Origin: Pseudomonadota bacterium
Lineage (GTDB): Bacteria > Pseudomonadota > Gammaproteobacteria > Burkholderiales > Burkholderiaceae_C
Reading direction: 5' to 3'
DNA length: 38,562 nucleotides
Assembly: GCA_018240325.1 (NCBI GenBank)
Contig: JAFEFZ010000028.1
Span: 1 to 38,562 of the forward strand
Of this stretch, positions 1-9,537 are shown in pieces. The number at the start of each line of letters is the position of its first letter. Position 1 is the stretch's first letter. Under the pieces are notes generated by a model. The model did not search any database. It was not told where the DNA came from and saw nothing but the letters and a program-made list of their open reading frames with translations. Made by a program: the position numbers and the translations under genes.

Positions 1-54
1 ATCGGGCCGCCGCGGCGCGGCGCCGGGCTGCGCAGCGGCGTCGGAGCGTGTCAT
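1..54 (-). CDS. pgpA: Probable phosphatidylglycerophosphatase A, N-terminal fragment
   Basis: Partial gene that runs off the left edge; only the first 18 codons are present. On the minus strand an ATG at 54-52 overlaps the thiL stop codon in an ATGA arrangement and opens a frame reading MTRSDAAAQPGAAPRRPD. A short, proline- and alanine-rich leader like this is common at the start of betaproteobacterial PgpA, and pgpA usually follows thiL with overlapping codons. PgpA dephosphorylates phosphatidylglycerophosphate in membrane lipid synthesis. The fragment is too short to contain any catalytic motif, so the name rests on position alone. Confidence 0.4.
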   Translation of the reverse strand, partial: MTRSDAAAQPGAAPRRPD

Positions 55-1010
55 GTCCGGAAGTGGTCGAAGCCCGAGGCCGCCACTTCGACCGCGCGGC
101 CGTCGGCATCGACCACGCGCAGCGCGGCGCCCGGCTCGATCCGGCCGATGCGGGCCACCGCGACACCGGCCCCCTGCGCGGCGGCCTGGACCGCGGCGGC
201 GCGCGCTGCCGGGGCGGTGAACAGCAGCTCGTAGTCGTCGCCGCCTTGCAGCAGGCAGATGCGCTGCAGCGCCGGCGGCAGCTCGCCGAGCCAGCGGCTG
301 CGCGGCAGCGCCGCCAGCTCCACGCAGGCACCCACACCGCTGGCGCGCAATACGTGCCCCAGGTCGCCGAGCAGGCCGTCGCTGAGGTCGATCGCGCTCG
401 TGGCCAGCCCGCGCAGTGCGATGCCGAGCGCGACCCGCGGCTGCGGCCGCTCCATCGCGCAGCGCGCCGCGTCGAAGGCTTCGGCGCTGATGCGCGCGTT
501 GCCGCGGAAGGCCTCGAGCGCCGCGCGCGCATCGCCGAGCGTGCCGCTGACCCACAGATCGTCGCCGGCGCGCGCGCCGCCGCGCAGCAGCGCCCGGCCG
601 GCGGGCACTTCGCCGAATGCGGTGATCGAGATCACCAGCGGCCCGGCGGTGGTGTCGCCGCCGACCAGCTCGATGCCGTGGGCATCGGCCAGCGCCAGCA
701 GGCCGCGCGCGAAGCCTTCGAGGAAGGCCTCGTCGGCGCGCGGCATCGCCAGCGCCAGCGTGAAGGCGCGCGGCTCGGCGCCGCAGGCCGCCAGGTCGCT
801 GAGGTTGACGGCCAGCGCCTTGTGGCCGAGCCGCTCGGGCGCGACGGTCGGCAGGAAATGCCGGCCCTCGACCAGCAGGTCGGTGGTCACGCACCACTGC
901 ATGCCCGGCGTCGGCGCGACCACGGCGCAGTCGTCGCCGACGCCGACCACCGCCTGCCGCGCCGGGCGGCGGAAAAACCGGTCGATCAGCTCGAACTCGC
1001 CCAGCGCCAT
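51..1010 (-). CDS. thiL: Thiamine-monophosphate kinase
   Basis: Phosphorylates thiamine monophosphate to thiamine diphosphate with ATP, the last step of cofactor synthesis, in the cytoplasm. The 319-residue product starts MALGEFELIDRFF and carries the family motifs in order: VGVGDDCAVV with magnesium-binding aspartates near residue 25, VTTDLLVEGRHF, DLAACGAEPRA, VGGDTT and DLSDGLLGDLGH. The length is normal for ThiL. The frame stays open to 1175, but conservation begins at the ATG at 1010, so I chose that start. The stop overlaps the presumed pgpA start, suggesting a translationally coupled thiL-pgpA pair. It is divergent from maeB. No thiamine riboswitch was recognised in the 179-base upstream gap. 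Confidence 0.95.
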   Translation of the reverse strand: MALGEFELIDRFFRRPARQAVVGVGDDCAVVAPTPGMQWCVTTDLLVEGRHFLPTVAPERLGHKALAVNLSDLAACGAEPRAFTLALAMPRADEAFLEGFARGLLALADAHGIELVGGDTTAGPLVISITAFGEVPAGRALLRGGARAGDDLWVSGTLGDARAALEAFRGNARISAEAFDAARCAMERPQPRVALGIALRGLATSAIDLSDGLLGDLGHVLRASGVGACVELAALPRSRWLGELPPALQRICLLQGGDDYELLFTAPAARAAAVQAAAQGAGVAVARIGRIEPGAALRVVDADGRAVEVAASGFDHFRT

Positions 1011-1070
1011 GCGTCGATTGTGCCGCCGGCCTGTGCACGCGGCCGTGGTCCGTGGCGTGCAGCGGCCGCA

Positions 1071-1104
1071 GCGCCGGGAGCCCGGCGCCTGCGCCCCGGG
1101 GCGC
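1071..1104. repeat. Two adjacent GC palindromes between thiL and maeB
   Basis: GCGCCGGG-AG-CCCGGCGC at 1071-1088 is an 8-base perfect inverted repeat. It is followed at 1091-1104 by the 14-base palindrome GCGCCCCGGGGCGC. Both lie in the divergent promoter region of thiL and maeB. They could be operators or simply hairpins favoured by high GC; nothing else in the sequence decides this. Confidence 0.4.
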
Positions 1105-1189
1105 GCAGCGGCCACGTGCGCGGCAGAATCCGCGACGCACCCATCGCGCGCTGCCCCGGCCCGGGCCAGGCGCACACCAGGAGAACGAC

Positions 1190-3508
<2,319 letters not shown>

Positions 3509-3599
3509 CGCGCGCCGCCCCGCGAGACGATGTCGCCGAAGCTCAAATGTTTGCGCACACTATCACCATGCGCCAATTGACAGCACTTGAAACCATGTC

Positions 3600-3628
3600 T
3601 TGAGCTTCGCGGCGCTTTCCAGTAGCAT
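3600..3628 (+). promoter_or_regulatory. Possible sigma-70 promoter of the ribonuclease gene
   Basis: TTGAGC (3600-3605) and TAGCAT (3623-3628) are separated by 17 bases and lie 43 bases before the ribonuclease start. Each hexamer matches four of six consensus positions. The 3509-3670 gap is visibly richer in A and T than the surrounding genes, as expected of a promoter region. Confidence 0.35.
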
Positions 3629-3670
3629 TCCCGCTTCAGATTTCAGGGTAATCCCGGGTTTCGGCACCGC

Positions 3671-4063
3671 ATGTCGCCGCCGAGGCAGTCGTTGTGGAAG
3701 TTAGCGCTCGCGATCGCTGTTTCTGCGGTTTCGGGGCTTTCGGCACCTGTGGTTGCAGGCGGTGCCGCGACGGTGGCTCACGCGGTGCCGGTGGCCCAGC
3801 TTCCGGTCGAGGCGCAGCAGACATATCGGCAGATCCAGCAGGGCGGCCCGTTCGACTACGCCAAGGATGGCAGCGTCTTCGGGAACCGCGAGCGGCTGCT
3901 GCCGGCACGCAGCCGGGGCTGGTACCGCGAGTACACGGTCCGAACGCCTGGTGCGCACGACCGCGGCGGGCGCCGGATCGTCTGCGGCGGCCAACCGGAG
4001 CGCCTTGAAGCCTGTTACTACACCGCGGATCACTACGCGAGCTTTGCTCGCATCGCGCAGTGA
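3671..4063 (+). CDS. Secreted guanyl-specific ribonuclease (barnase/RNase Sa/N1-T1 superfamily)
   Basis: A 130-residue protein with an N-terminal signal peptide (basic MSPPRQSLWK, then a hydrophobic stretch to about residue 37, with a likely cut after AHA). The mature part of about 93 residues matches the microbial RNase N1/T1 fold: LPVEAQQTYRQIQQGGPF, then GSVFGNRERLLP, then YREYTVRTPG and RRIVCGG, then YYTADHYASF. The expected catalytic set is present: the general base Glu87, the phosphate-binding arginines near 101-102 and the general acid His121. Cys105 and Cys115 could form a disulfide in the periplasm. Such enzymes cut single-stranded RNA after G. The barstar-like gene begins 43 bases downstream, so this is an enzyme-inhibitor pair. 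A role in nutrient RNA scavenging or in competition is inference. Confidence 0.88.
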   Translation: MSPPRQSLWKLALAIAVSAVSGLSAPVVAGGAATVAHAVPVAQLPVEAQQTYRQIQQGGPFDYAKDGSVFGNRERLLPARSRGWYREYTVRTPGAHDRGGRRIVCGGQPERLEACYYTADHYASFARIAQ

Positions 4064-4095
4064 ACGCCGGTTGCGGGAGAGTCGTGATGAGCAGT

Positions 4096-4103
4096 GGAGG
4101 TGA
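4096..4103 (+). promoter_or_regulatory. Strong Shine-Dalgarno site of the barstar gene
   Basis: GGAGGTGA is a full-length match to the anti-Shine-Dalgarno sequence and one of the few strong ribosome binding sites in the window. It favours the GTG at 4107 (six bases after GGAGG) over the ATG at 4113 (twelve bases). Strong translation of the inhibitor fits the need to keep it in excess over the nuclease. Confidence 0.65.
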
Positions 4104-4106
4104 GTC

Positions 4107-4682
4107 GTGACCATGCAATTGCAGACCGTCCGGCCCAATATCGTGCAGGCGATCCGTGCCTACCGGGTGGACGACCTGATGAAGGCGGCCGAAGACGCCA
4201 GTCAGCACTTCCTGTACGCCAACCTGGGCGGCGCGCAGAGCAAGCAGGAGGTGCTGGAGCGCATTGCCGAGGCCTTCCTGTTCCCGGCGCACTACGGCAA
4301 GAACCTGGATGCGTTGTACGACTGCATGACCGATCTGGTGCACAAGGCCGGGGTGCAGCCGGGCTTCGTGGTCGTGCTCGACCAGTTGCCCGACAACCCG
4401 CGTTTCGACCGAGAGGCGCGCGAGCAGTTGCTCGACGTCTTCCGGGATGCGGCCGATTTCTGGGCGGAGCGGCGCATCGCTTTCCGGTGCTTCTATTCCT
4501 TCTCGGTAGCCCGCTCGGCGGAAGCTGCGCCGGGCGAGCGCGCGGAGCCGGCTCAAGCGGCTGTCGAGAAGCCGGCGCCCAAGGCGCCGGTGTCGAAGAA
4601 CGGATTCAACCCGAACTTCGGCGTCAACATGCCGCTGATGAGCAGCGCGTTCGACACCTCGATGTGGTTGACCGCCGCCTGA
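4107..4682 (+). CDS. Barstar-family ribonuclease inhibitor with C-terminal extension
   Basis: Predicted cytoplasmic inhibitor of the ribonuclease encoded just upstream. Residues 35-135 match barstar. The helix that plugs the barnase active site is clear as HYGKNLDALYDCMTDL, aligning with YYGENLDALWDCLTG: Tyr63, Asn66, Asp68 and Asp72 take the places of barstar Tyr30, Asn33, Asp35 and Asp39, and Trp38 is replaced by Tyr71. Classical barstar has about 90 residues; this protein has 191, with about 30 extra at the N-terminus and about 60 at the C-terminus. The tail has a Pro/Ala/Lys linker followed by a segment rich in Asn, Phe and Met (NGFNPNFGVNMPLMSS) that I do not recognise. The start is GTG at 4107, on ribosome-binding-site grounds. 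Confidence 0.88.
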   Translation: MTMQLQTVRPNIVQAIRAYRVDDLMKAAEDASQHFLYANLGGAQSKQEVLERIAEAFLFPAHYGKNLDALYDCMTDLVHKAGVQPGFVVVLDQLPDNPRFDREAREQLLDVFRDAADFWAERRIAFRCFYSFSVARSAEAAPGERAEPAQAAVEKPAPKAPVSKNGFNPNFGVNMPLMSSAFDTSMWLTAA

Positions 4683-4689
4683 GCGACCC

Positions 4690-4727
4690 CTCGCAGGGCG
4701 GGGCTGCGTCCGGCCCGCCCCTGCGAG
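4690..4727 (+). terminator. Hairpin after the barstar gene
   Basis: The arms CTCGCAGGGCGGGGC (4690-4704) and GGCCCGCCCCTGCGAG (4712-4727) pair almost throughout, with one bulge and a 7-base loop. It begins seven bases after the barstar stop. No run of T follows, so a Rho-independent role is uncertain, but its position suits the end of the ribonuclease/barstar unit. Confidence 0.45.
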
Positions 4728-4766
4728 TCAAGGGAACCTGGCGCAGCTTGGCGTGTTTCCGTGCAT

Positions 4767-4787
4767 CGCCTGACGCCTGACGCCTGA
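4767..4787. repeat. Three tandem copies of CGCCTGA
   Basis: A perfect 7-base unit is repeated three times in the non-coding gap between the barstar gene and rsmA (4683-4862). The remainder of that gap holds only the hairpin at 4690-4727. No function is evident. Confidence 0.6.
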
Positions 4788-4862
4788 CGGGGGCGACCAC
4801 CGCCGCGAACCAGGCAGCCGACAGGCTGCGGCGAGGGCCTTGTCGGGGATGATGACCGTGCG

Positions 4863-5630
4863 TCAGCCGGCTCCGAGCTGCTGCGCCAGCGCCACGTACT
4901 CGCCCACCGGCACCTCCTGCGCGCGGCGCTGCAGATCGAATCCGCCATCGGCGCCGCGTGCCGCCAGCCAGCGGCCGAGCGAGTGCCGCAGCAGTTTGCG
5001 CCGCTGCGAGAAGGCTGCGGCGACCAACTCGCCCAGCAGTGCCTGATCCAGCGCCGGCGGTGCCGGCAGCGGGCGCATCGCGATCACGGTCGAGTCGACT
5101 TTCGGCGGCGGCTCGAAGGCCGATGGCGGCACCTGCAGCTCGGCGTCGATCCGGTAGCGCCACTGCAGCATCACCGACAGCCGGCCGTAGGCGGCGCCGC
5201 CGGGTTCGGCCGCGATGCGATCGGCCACCTCCTTCTGCAGCATCAGGTGCTGGTCGGCCACGTGCGCCGCGGCGCCGAGCAGGTGGAACAGGATCGGCGT
5301 GGAGATGTTGTACGGCAGGTTGCCGACGATGCGCAGCGGAGCGCCCAGCCGCTGCGCGAGCGCGGCGAAGTCGACCTCGAGCACGTCGGCCTCGATCACC
5401 GTCAGCCCGCCGGCGCGCGCGCGCAGGCGGGCCGCCAGGTCGCGGTCGAGCTCGATCGCGGTCAACGCGCCGCAGCGCTGCAGCAGCGGGTCGGTGATCG
5501 CACCGAGCCCGGGGCCGATCTCGACCAGCGCCTGGCCCGGCCGCGGGTCGACCAGCGCGACGATGCGGTCGATGATCGCCGGATCGGTCAGGAAGTGCTG
5601 GCCGAAGCGCTTGCGCGCGACATGCGCCAT
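4863..5630 (-). CDS. rsmA: 16S rRNA (adenine1518/1519-N6)-dimethyltransferase
   Basis: Uses S-adenosylmethionine to dimethylate two adjacent adenines near the 3' end of 16S rRNA during late 30S assembly (also called KsgA). The 255-residue protein shows [10 protein letters not shown] at the N-terminus, the SAM-binding [11 protein letters not shown] near residue 37, and the catalytic NLPYNIS typical of adenine-N6 rRNA methylases. The C-terminal substrate-binding domain is complete. The length is normal and the ATG at 5630 is directly before conserved sequence. It follows surA by 21 bases on the same strand, consistent with an lptD-surA-rsmA operon. The pdxA gene commonly found between surA and rsmA in proteobacteria is not here. 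Confidence 0.96.
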   Translation of the reverse strand: MAHVARKRFGQHFLTDPAIIDRIVALVDPRPGQALVEIGPGLGAITDPLLQRCGALTAIELDRDLAARLRARAGGLTVIEADVLEVDFAALAQRLGAPLRIVGNLPYNISTPILFHLLGAAAHVADQHLMLQKEVADRIAAEPGGAAYGRLSVMLQWRYRIDAELQVPPSAFEPPPKVDSTVIAMRPLPAPPALDQALLGELVAAAFSQRRKLLRHSLGRWLAARGADGGFDLQRRAQEVPVGEYVALAQQLGAG

Positions 5631-5651
5631 TGCCCGAGGCAGCCGTGCGGC

Positions 5652-7025
5652 CTACGGCGGGTCGCGCATCTCGACATAGGCACGGGCGCGCAGCTCGCGG
5701 ATCCAGTCGAGGTAGGCCTGCTCGAACTTCTGCTCGCGCAGCGCATTGCGCGCCTGCTCGCGCACCTGCTTCGCGTCGAGGGTGGTTTCGCGGCGCTCCA
5801 CCACCTGGATCAGGTGCACGCCGAAGCGCGACACGACCGGCTGCGACACGCCGCCCACCGGCAGGCTGTTCATCGCCTGTTCGAATTCCGGCACGAGCGA
5901 CCCCGGCATCACCCAGCCCAGATCGCCGCCCTGCGCGGCGCTGCCGTCCTGCGAATACTCGCGCGCCAGCGCCTCGAAGCTCGCGCCCTGGTCGATGCGA
6001 GCGCGCAAGTCGGCCAACTGCCGCTCGGCCACGGCGAGGCTGACCTGCGCCGACGGGCGCAGCAGGATGTGCCGCGGCCGGGTCTGGGTGACGCGCACGC
6101 CGCCCACGTCGCGGCGCTCGATCAGCTTGAGCACGTGGAAGCCGGCGCCGCTGCGCACCACCGTCGGCAGCACCTGGCCCGGCTGCAGAGTGCTGACCTG
6201 TTCGACGAACAGGTCCGGCACGCGCGCGGTCGGCCGCAGCCCGATCTCGCCGCCGGCTGCCCGGTTGCCGTCTTCCGAGACCTCGCGCGCGACCGTCGCG
6301 AAATCCTCGCCCTGCTGCACGCGCGCCAGTGCCGCCTCGGCGCGCGCGCGCCGCTCGGCGACGACGGCGTCGCTCGCGCCCTCGGGCACCGTGATCAGGA
6401 TCTGCGCGATATTGATCTCGCTGCCGCGCGAGCTGACCGCGTTGCGCTGCGCGAGGAACTCGTCGATCTCGATCTCCTGCACGCGGATGCGTTGCCCGAC
6501 CTCGCGCTCGCGCACCCGCTCGGTGATGATCTGGTCGCGCAGCGTGGCGCGAAAGCCCGCGTAGTCGATGCCCTCGGCGGCGAGCCGGCTGCGCAGTTGC
6601 TGCAGGCTCAGCTTGTTGGCCGATGCCACCGCCAGGACCGCCCGGTCCAGATCGCTGTCGTCCACCTTGACGCCGGCTTCGCGCGCGTAGGTGATGATCA
6701 CGCGCTCCTCGATCAGCGAATTCAGCGCCTGCTGGTGCATCTGCGCGGTTGCCGGCGGTGCCGCGCCGCCGCGCGCGGCGGCCGCCGCGCGCAGCAGCCC
6801 GATGCGCTGCTCGACTTCGGCGGCGGTGACCAGGTCGCTGTTGACCACCGCGACGATGAAGTCGCCGCTGTAGTCGGTGCCGCGGATCTGCACCGGCGGC
6901 TGCGCCGCCGCGGTGCTGCGCGGCTGCGCGGCTGCGGTGCTGCGCGGCTGCCCGGTGACGGCCATGGCAGCACCCGCCAGCAGCAGCACGACCGTGGCCC
7001 GCGCAGCGGAGAAGAGGTATTTCAT
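5652..7025 (-). CDS. surA: Periplasmic chaperone/peptidyl-prolyl isomerase SurA
   Basis: Escorts unfolded outer-membrane proteins, including LptD, across the periplasm. The 457-residue protein begins with a signal peptide (MKYLFSAARATVVLLLAGAAMA), then an N-terminal chaperone domain (VAVVNSDLVTAAEVEQRI and ALNSLIEERVIITYA). Two parvulin domains follow: ISQ-type sequence around 190-290 and HILLRPSAQVS to GVHLIQVVERR around 300-400, with the final helix at the C-terminus. Between signal peptide and mature core lies an 8-residue duplication (QPRSTAAA twice). The start lies one base after the lptD stop, so the two are almost certainly cotranscribed, which suits SurA acting on LptD. Confidence 0.95.
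   Translation of the reverse strand: MKYLFSAARATVVLLLAGAAMAVTGQPRSTAAAQPRSTAAAQPPVQIRGTDYSGDFIVAVVNSDLVTAAEVEQRIGLLRAAAAARGGAAPPATAQMHQQALNSLIEERVIITYAREAGVKVDDSDLDRAVLAVASANKLSLQQLRSRLAAEGIDYAGFRATLRDQIITERVREREVGQRIRVQEIEIDEFLAQRNAVSSRGSEINIAQILITVPEGASDAVVAERRARAEAALARVQQGEDFATVAREVSEDGNRAAGGEIGLRPTARVPDLFVEQVSTLQPGQVLPTVVRSGAGFHVLKLIERRDVGGVRVTQTRPRHILLRPSAQVSLAVAERQLADLRARIDQGASFEALAREYSQDGSAAQGGDLGWVMPGSLVPEFEQAMNSLPVGGVSQPVVSRFGVHLIQVVERRETTLDAKQVREQARNALREQKFEQAYLDWIRELRARAYVEMRDPP
6898..6945 (-). repeat. 24-base direct repeat inside surA
   Basis: Two imperfect copies of a 24-base unit (6898-6921 and 6922-6945, two mismatches) plus part of a third encode the repeated QPRSTAAA just after the SurA signal peptide. 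It looks like a recent in-frame duplication in a disordered linker. Confidence 0.6.
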
Positions 7026-7026
7026 G

Positions 7027-9447
7027 TCAATCGTAGAAGGCCGAACCGGGCGACGGGTTGCGGCCCTCGTTCAGCAGCCGGTAGCCGGGGATATTTTCCC
7101 TCAGGACGGTCATCGCATTGGTGCCGGCGCGGGACAGGCCGTTCAACTCCAGCTGGAATATCAGCTGGGTATTGGTTTGGTTGACGCCGGTGGACCAGCG
7201 GCTCGCCCCGAGACGCGCCGTCCAGCAGCCCGCGTCGTACTCGACGCCGACGATCGAGTCGGTCACGCGGCTGTCGTTGTTGTTGTAGTTGATGCGGCCC
7301 ACCGTGTACCAGGCGCTGCGGCACGAAGCATTGGCGTTGCGCGCGGGCCGCCGGCCCCCGGGCTCGTACAGCGGCCATTGCCACGACAGTTCGTACTGCG
7401 ACGTCACGTCGCGCGCGTAGCGATAGGTCAGGTTCAGCACGCGAAACGGTGCCGGCGCGTACTGCAGGCCGACGATCGCGCGCTCGAACTCGTTGCCGCT
7501 CGGGCTCCAGCGCAGGTAGGCCTCCAGGTTCAGCGGCTGCAGCAGGTTGGTCGAGCCGCGCAGCAGCACGTCGGAATAGCCGCGCTGATCGGGCACGCCG
7601 GTGTCGGTGATCCGCTGGTCGGTGAACAGGTAGCGCTGCACGATGCCCAGCTGCAGCAGCTCCGCGCCCGTCGCCGCGTCCAGCAGCCGGGTGGTCAGGC
7701 CGGCGGTCAGCGCATTGCTGTCCGATACGCGGTCGATGCCGGAAAACGCGTTCTCGGAGAAGATGCTCGCGAAGCTGTAGTCCTTGATCGCCGAGTCGAA
7801 CTTCGGATACTGCAGCTGCGCCACATGGGGCGTATACACGTACAGCAGGCGCGGCTCCAGCGTCTGCAACAGCGCGCGGCCGAAGAAGTCCGCCGGCCGC
7901 TCGAACTCCATGCCCGCGCCGAGGCTGGCCGTCGGGATCACCCGCGATCCCGTGGTGCGGCCGTTGCTCATCGGCTCGTCGGTGTTGTAGGCGGCCGCGT
8001 TGAGCAGCAGGTTCGGCGTGATCCACCAGCCGGGCTCGCGCCACGGCCGGCTGATCCGGCCCAGCAGGTGCATCCGCAGGCCGTCGCTGGGCGTCGTCTG
8101 CGGCGCCACGTAGCCCGGATCGGACGGCAACTGGAAGCGGTTGGCTTCGGTTTCGATCGCGTATTGGAGCCCGGCCGCGAGCGTGCCCTGCCCGCTCAGG
8201 CCGAACTGGGCGCTGCGGTCGAAGGGCGCGTCCATCACGTTGGGCGCCTGCAGCACCTGCCAGCGCTGTGTGCGCGCATACAGCCGCAGGCGGTCGTCCG
8301 GGTCGCCGAAGTCGCGTTCGGCCTGCGCGACCAGCGGCAGCAGGCGAGGGGTCAGGGACACGTGGCGCCGCGGAAAGTCGGTCCACCACTGGTCGTCGGA
8401 CACACGCTCGGCGGCGACGCTGTAGCGCATCTCGCCAGGCAGCCGACCCTCATGGCCCAAGGTGGCCCACCAGCGGGTGCGATCGGCGACATGGTCGTAA
8501 GGCAGCAGCGCCAGGTTCGCGGCGCCGGCGAACGACGGCTCCAGGTAGCGGAATTCGCTGTCGATCTCGAAGCCGCGCCGCGTGGACACGGCCGGCGTCA
8601 GCGTCGCGTCGCGGTTGGGCGCGATGTCCCAGTAGTAGGGCACCGCCAGCGTCAGGCCGCTGCGCGTGGTCAGGGTGGTGGTCGGCGCGAGCCAGCCCGA
8701 CTTGCGCTGGTCGTTCAGCGGGAAGCTCATCTGCGGCAGCACCAGCACCGGCCAGCCGAAGAAGTGCAGCTTGGCACCTTCGGCCACGCCGATGCCGGAT
8801 TCGGTGTCCAGGTGCAGGGTGTCGGCGGTGATCAGCCAGTCGGGCGTCTGGCCGCCTTCGCGCGAGCAGGTGGTGTAGTCGGCCCGCGTCACGCGCGCGC
8901 GGCTTTCGCCGAGGAAATCGACCCGCTCGGCCGTGCCGCCGCCGCCGGTCTGCGCGATCTCGTAGTCGGGCGTCAGCGCGAAGCCCTCGGCGCGCTGCAC
9001 CTGCAGCTGCACTTCCGGCGAGCGCACCACCGTGCCCTGGAAGCTGATGCGCACGTGGCCCTGCGCCACGGCCAGATCCTCGGCCTGGTCGTAGCGCAGC
9101 TCGTCGGCGCGGATCACGATGCCGGCATGGCGCAGCTCGGTCTTGCCCGTCGCCTCGAGCTCAGCGCCGATCCGGCCGCCGAGCTCGTCGGCGCGCAGGT
9201 AGATCGGCAACTGGCGGCGCGTCGCGGCGTCCGAAGGGGCCGGGTGCAAGGCCGGCACCGGCTGCAGCACCACGCCGTCGGGCGGCTGCGCCCCAGGCTG
9301 CGCAGCCGCCGATGCGCTGACCGCGGCCGCCGCCAGCAGCGGCGGCAGGCGCCGCGCGAATGGCCGCGGCGCGGTGCGCGCCGCGCGCCGACGCCGCGCG
9401 CGGCACCTTGACCGGGTGGGCTTGGGATCGGGGCGGGACACGGGCAA
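7027..9447 (-). CDS. lptD: LPS-assembly outer-membrane protein LptD
   Basis: Outer-membrane beta-barrel that with LptE inserts lipopolysaccharide into the outer leaflet. The product is about 806 residues: a long basic N-terminus, a signal-like hydrophobic stretch (LPPLLAAAAVSASAAA), a periplasmic OstA-type domain (LPIYLRADELGGRIGAELEATG, IRADELRYDQAEDLAVAQGHV), then a large barrel with many alternating aromatic strands and the conserved FFGWPVLVLPQMSFPL. Cysteines occur in TTCSREG and in the C-terminal third, as expected for a disulfide-linked LptD. The start is uncertain: TTG at 9447 or GTG at 9441 (residue 3); neither has a clear ribosome binding site. First gene of the lptD-surA-rsmA run and divergent from amgK. 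Confidence 0.93.
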   Translation of the reverse strand: MPVSRPDPKPTRSRCRARRRRAARTAPRPFARRLPPLLAAAAVSASAAAQPGAQPPDGVVLQPVPALHPAPSDAATRRQLPIYLRADELGGRIGAELEATGKTELRHAGIVIRADELRYDQAEDLAVAQGHVRISFQGTVVRSPEVQLQVQRAEGFALTPDYEIAQTGGGGTAERVDFLGESRARVTRADYTTCSREGGQTPDWLITADTLHLDTESGIGVAEGAKLHFFGWPVLVLPQMSFPLNDQRKSGWLAPTTTLTTRSGLTLAVPYYWDIAPNRDATLTPAVSTRRGFEIDSEFRYLEPSFAGAANLALLPYDHVADRTRWWATLGHEGRLPGEMRYSVAAERVSDDQWWTDFPRRHVSLTPRLLPLVAQAERDFGDPDDRLRLYARTQRWQVLQAPNVMDAPFDRSAQFGLSGQGTLAAGLQYAIETEANRFQLPSDPGYVAPQTTPSDGLRMHLLGRISRPWREPGWWITPNLLLNAAAYNTDEPMSNGRTTGSRVIPTASLGAGMEFERPADFFGRALLQTLEPRLLYVYTPHVAQLQYPKFDSAIKDYSFASIFSENAFSGIDRVSDSNALTAGLTTRLLDAATGAELLQLGIVQRYLFTDQRITDTGVPDQRGYSDVLLRGSTNLLQPLNLEAYLRWSPSGNEFERAIVGLQYAPAPFRVLNLTYRYARDVTSQYELSWQWPLYEPGGRRPARNANASCRSAWYTVGRINYNNNDSRVTDSIVGVEYDAGCWTARLGASRWSTGVNQTNTQLIFQLELNGLSRAGTNAMTVLRENIPGYRLLNEGRNPSPGSAFYD

Positions 9448-9471
9448 CGTCGTGGATGCAGGCCGGCGGCG

Positions 9472-9506
9472 TTGCCGAGGTGAGCCGATCCTTAGAATCG
9501 ATTATC
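9472..9506. promoter_or_regulatory. AT-rich core of the lptD/amgK divergent promoter region
   Basis: Within this GC-rich gap, TAGAAT (9493-9498) is a good -10 box towards amgK, with TTGCCG (9472-9477) a weak -35 at the short spacing of 15. On the minus strand GATAAT (9506-9501) is a -10 candidate towards lptD without a matching -35. The assignment rests on composition plus single hexamers. Confidence 0.3.
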
Positions 9507-9537
9507 CAACGAGCGCGCGCTCGCGCCGCTGTGCCCC

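Noticed and set aside
3671..4682. Ribonuclease as a contact-dependent or type VI secretion effector with immunity protein.
   Set aside because: The protein has its own signal peptide and no delivery domain, and no secretion genes are nearby. A general secreted RNase with inhibitor explains it.
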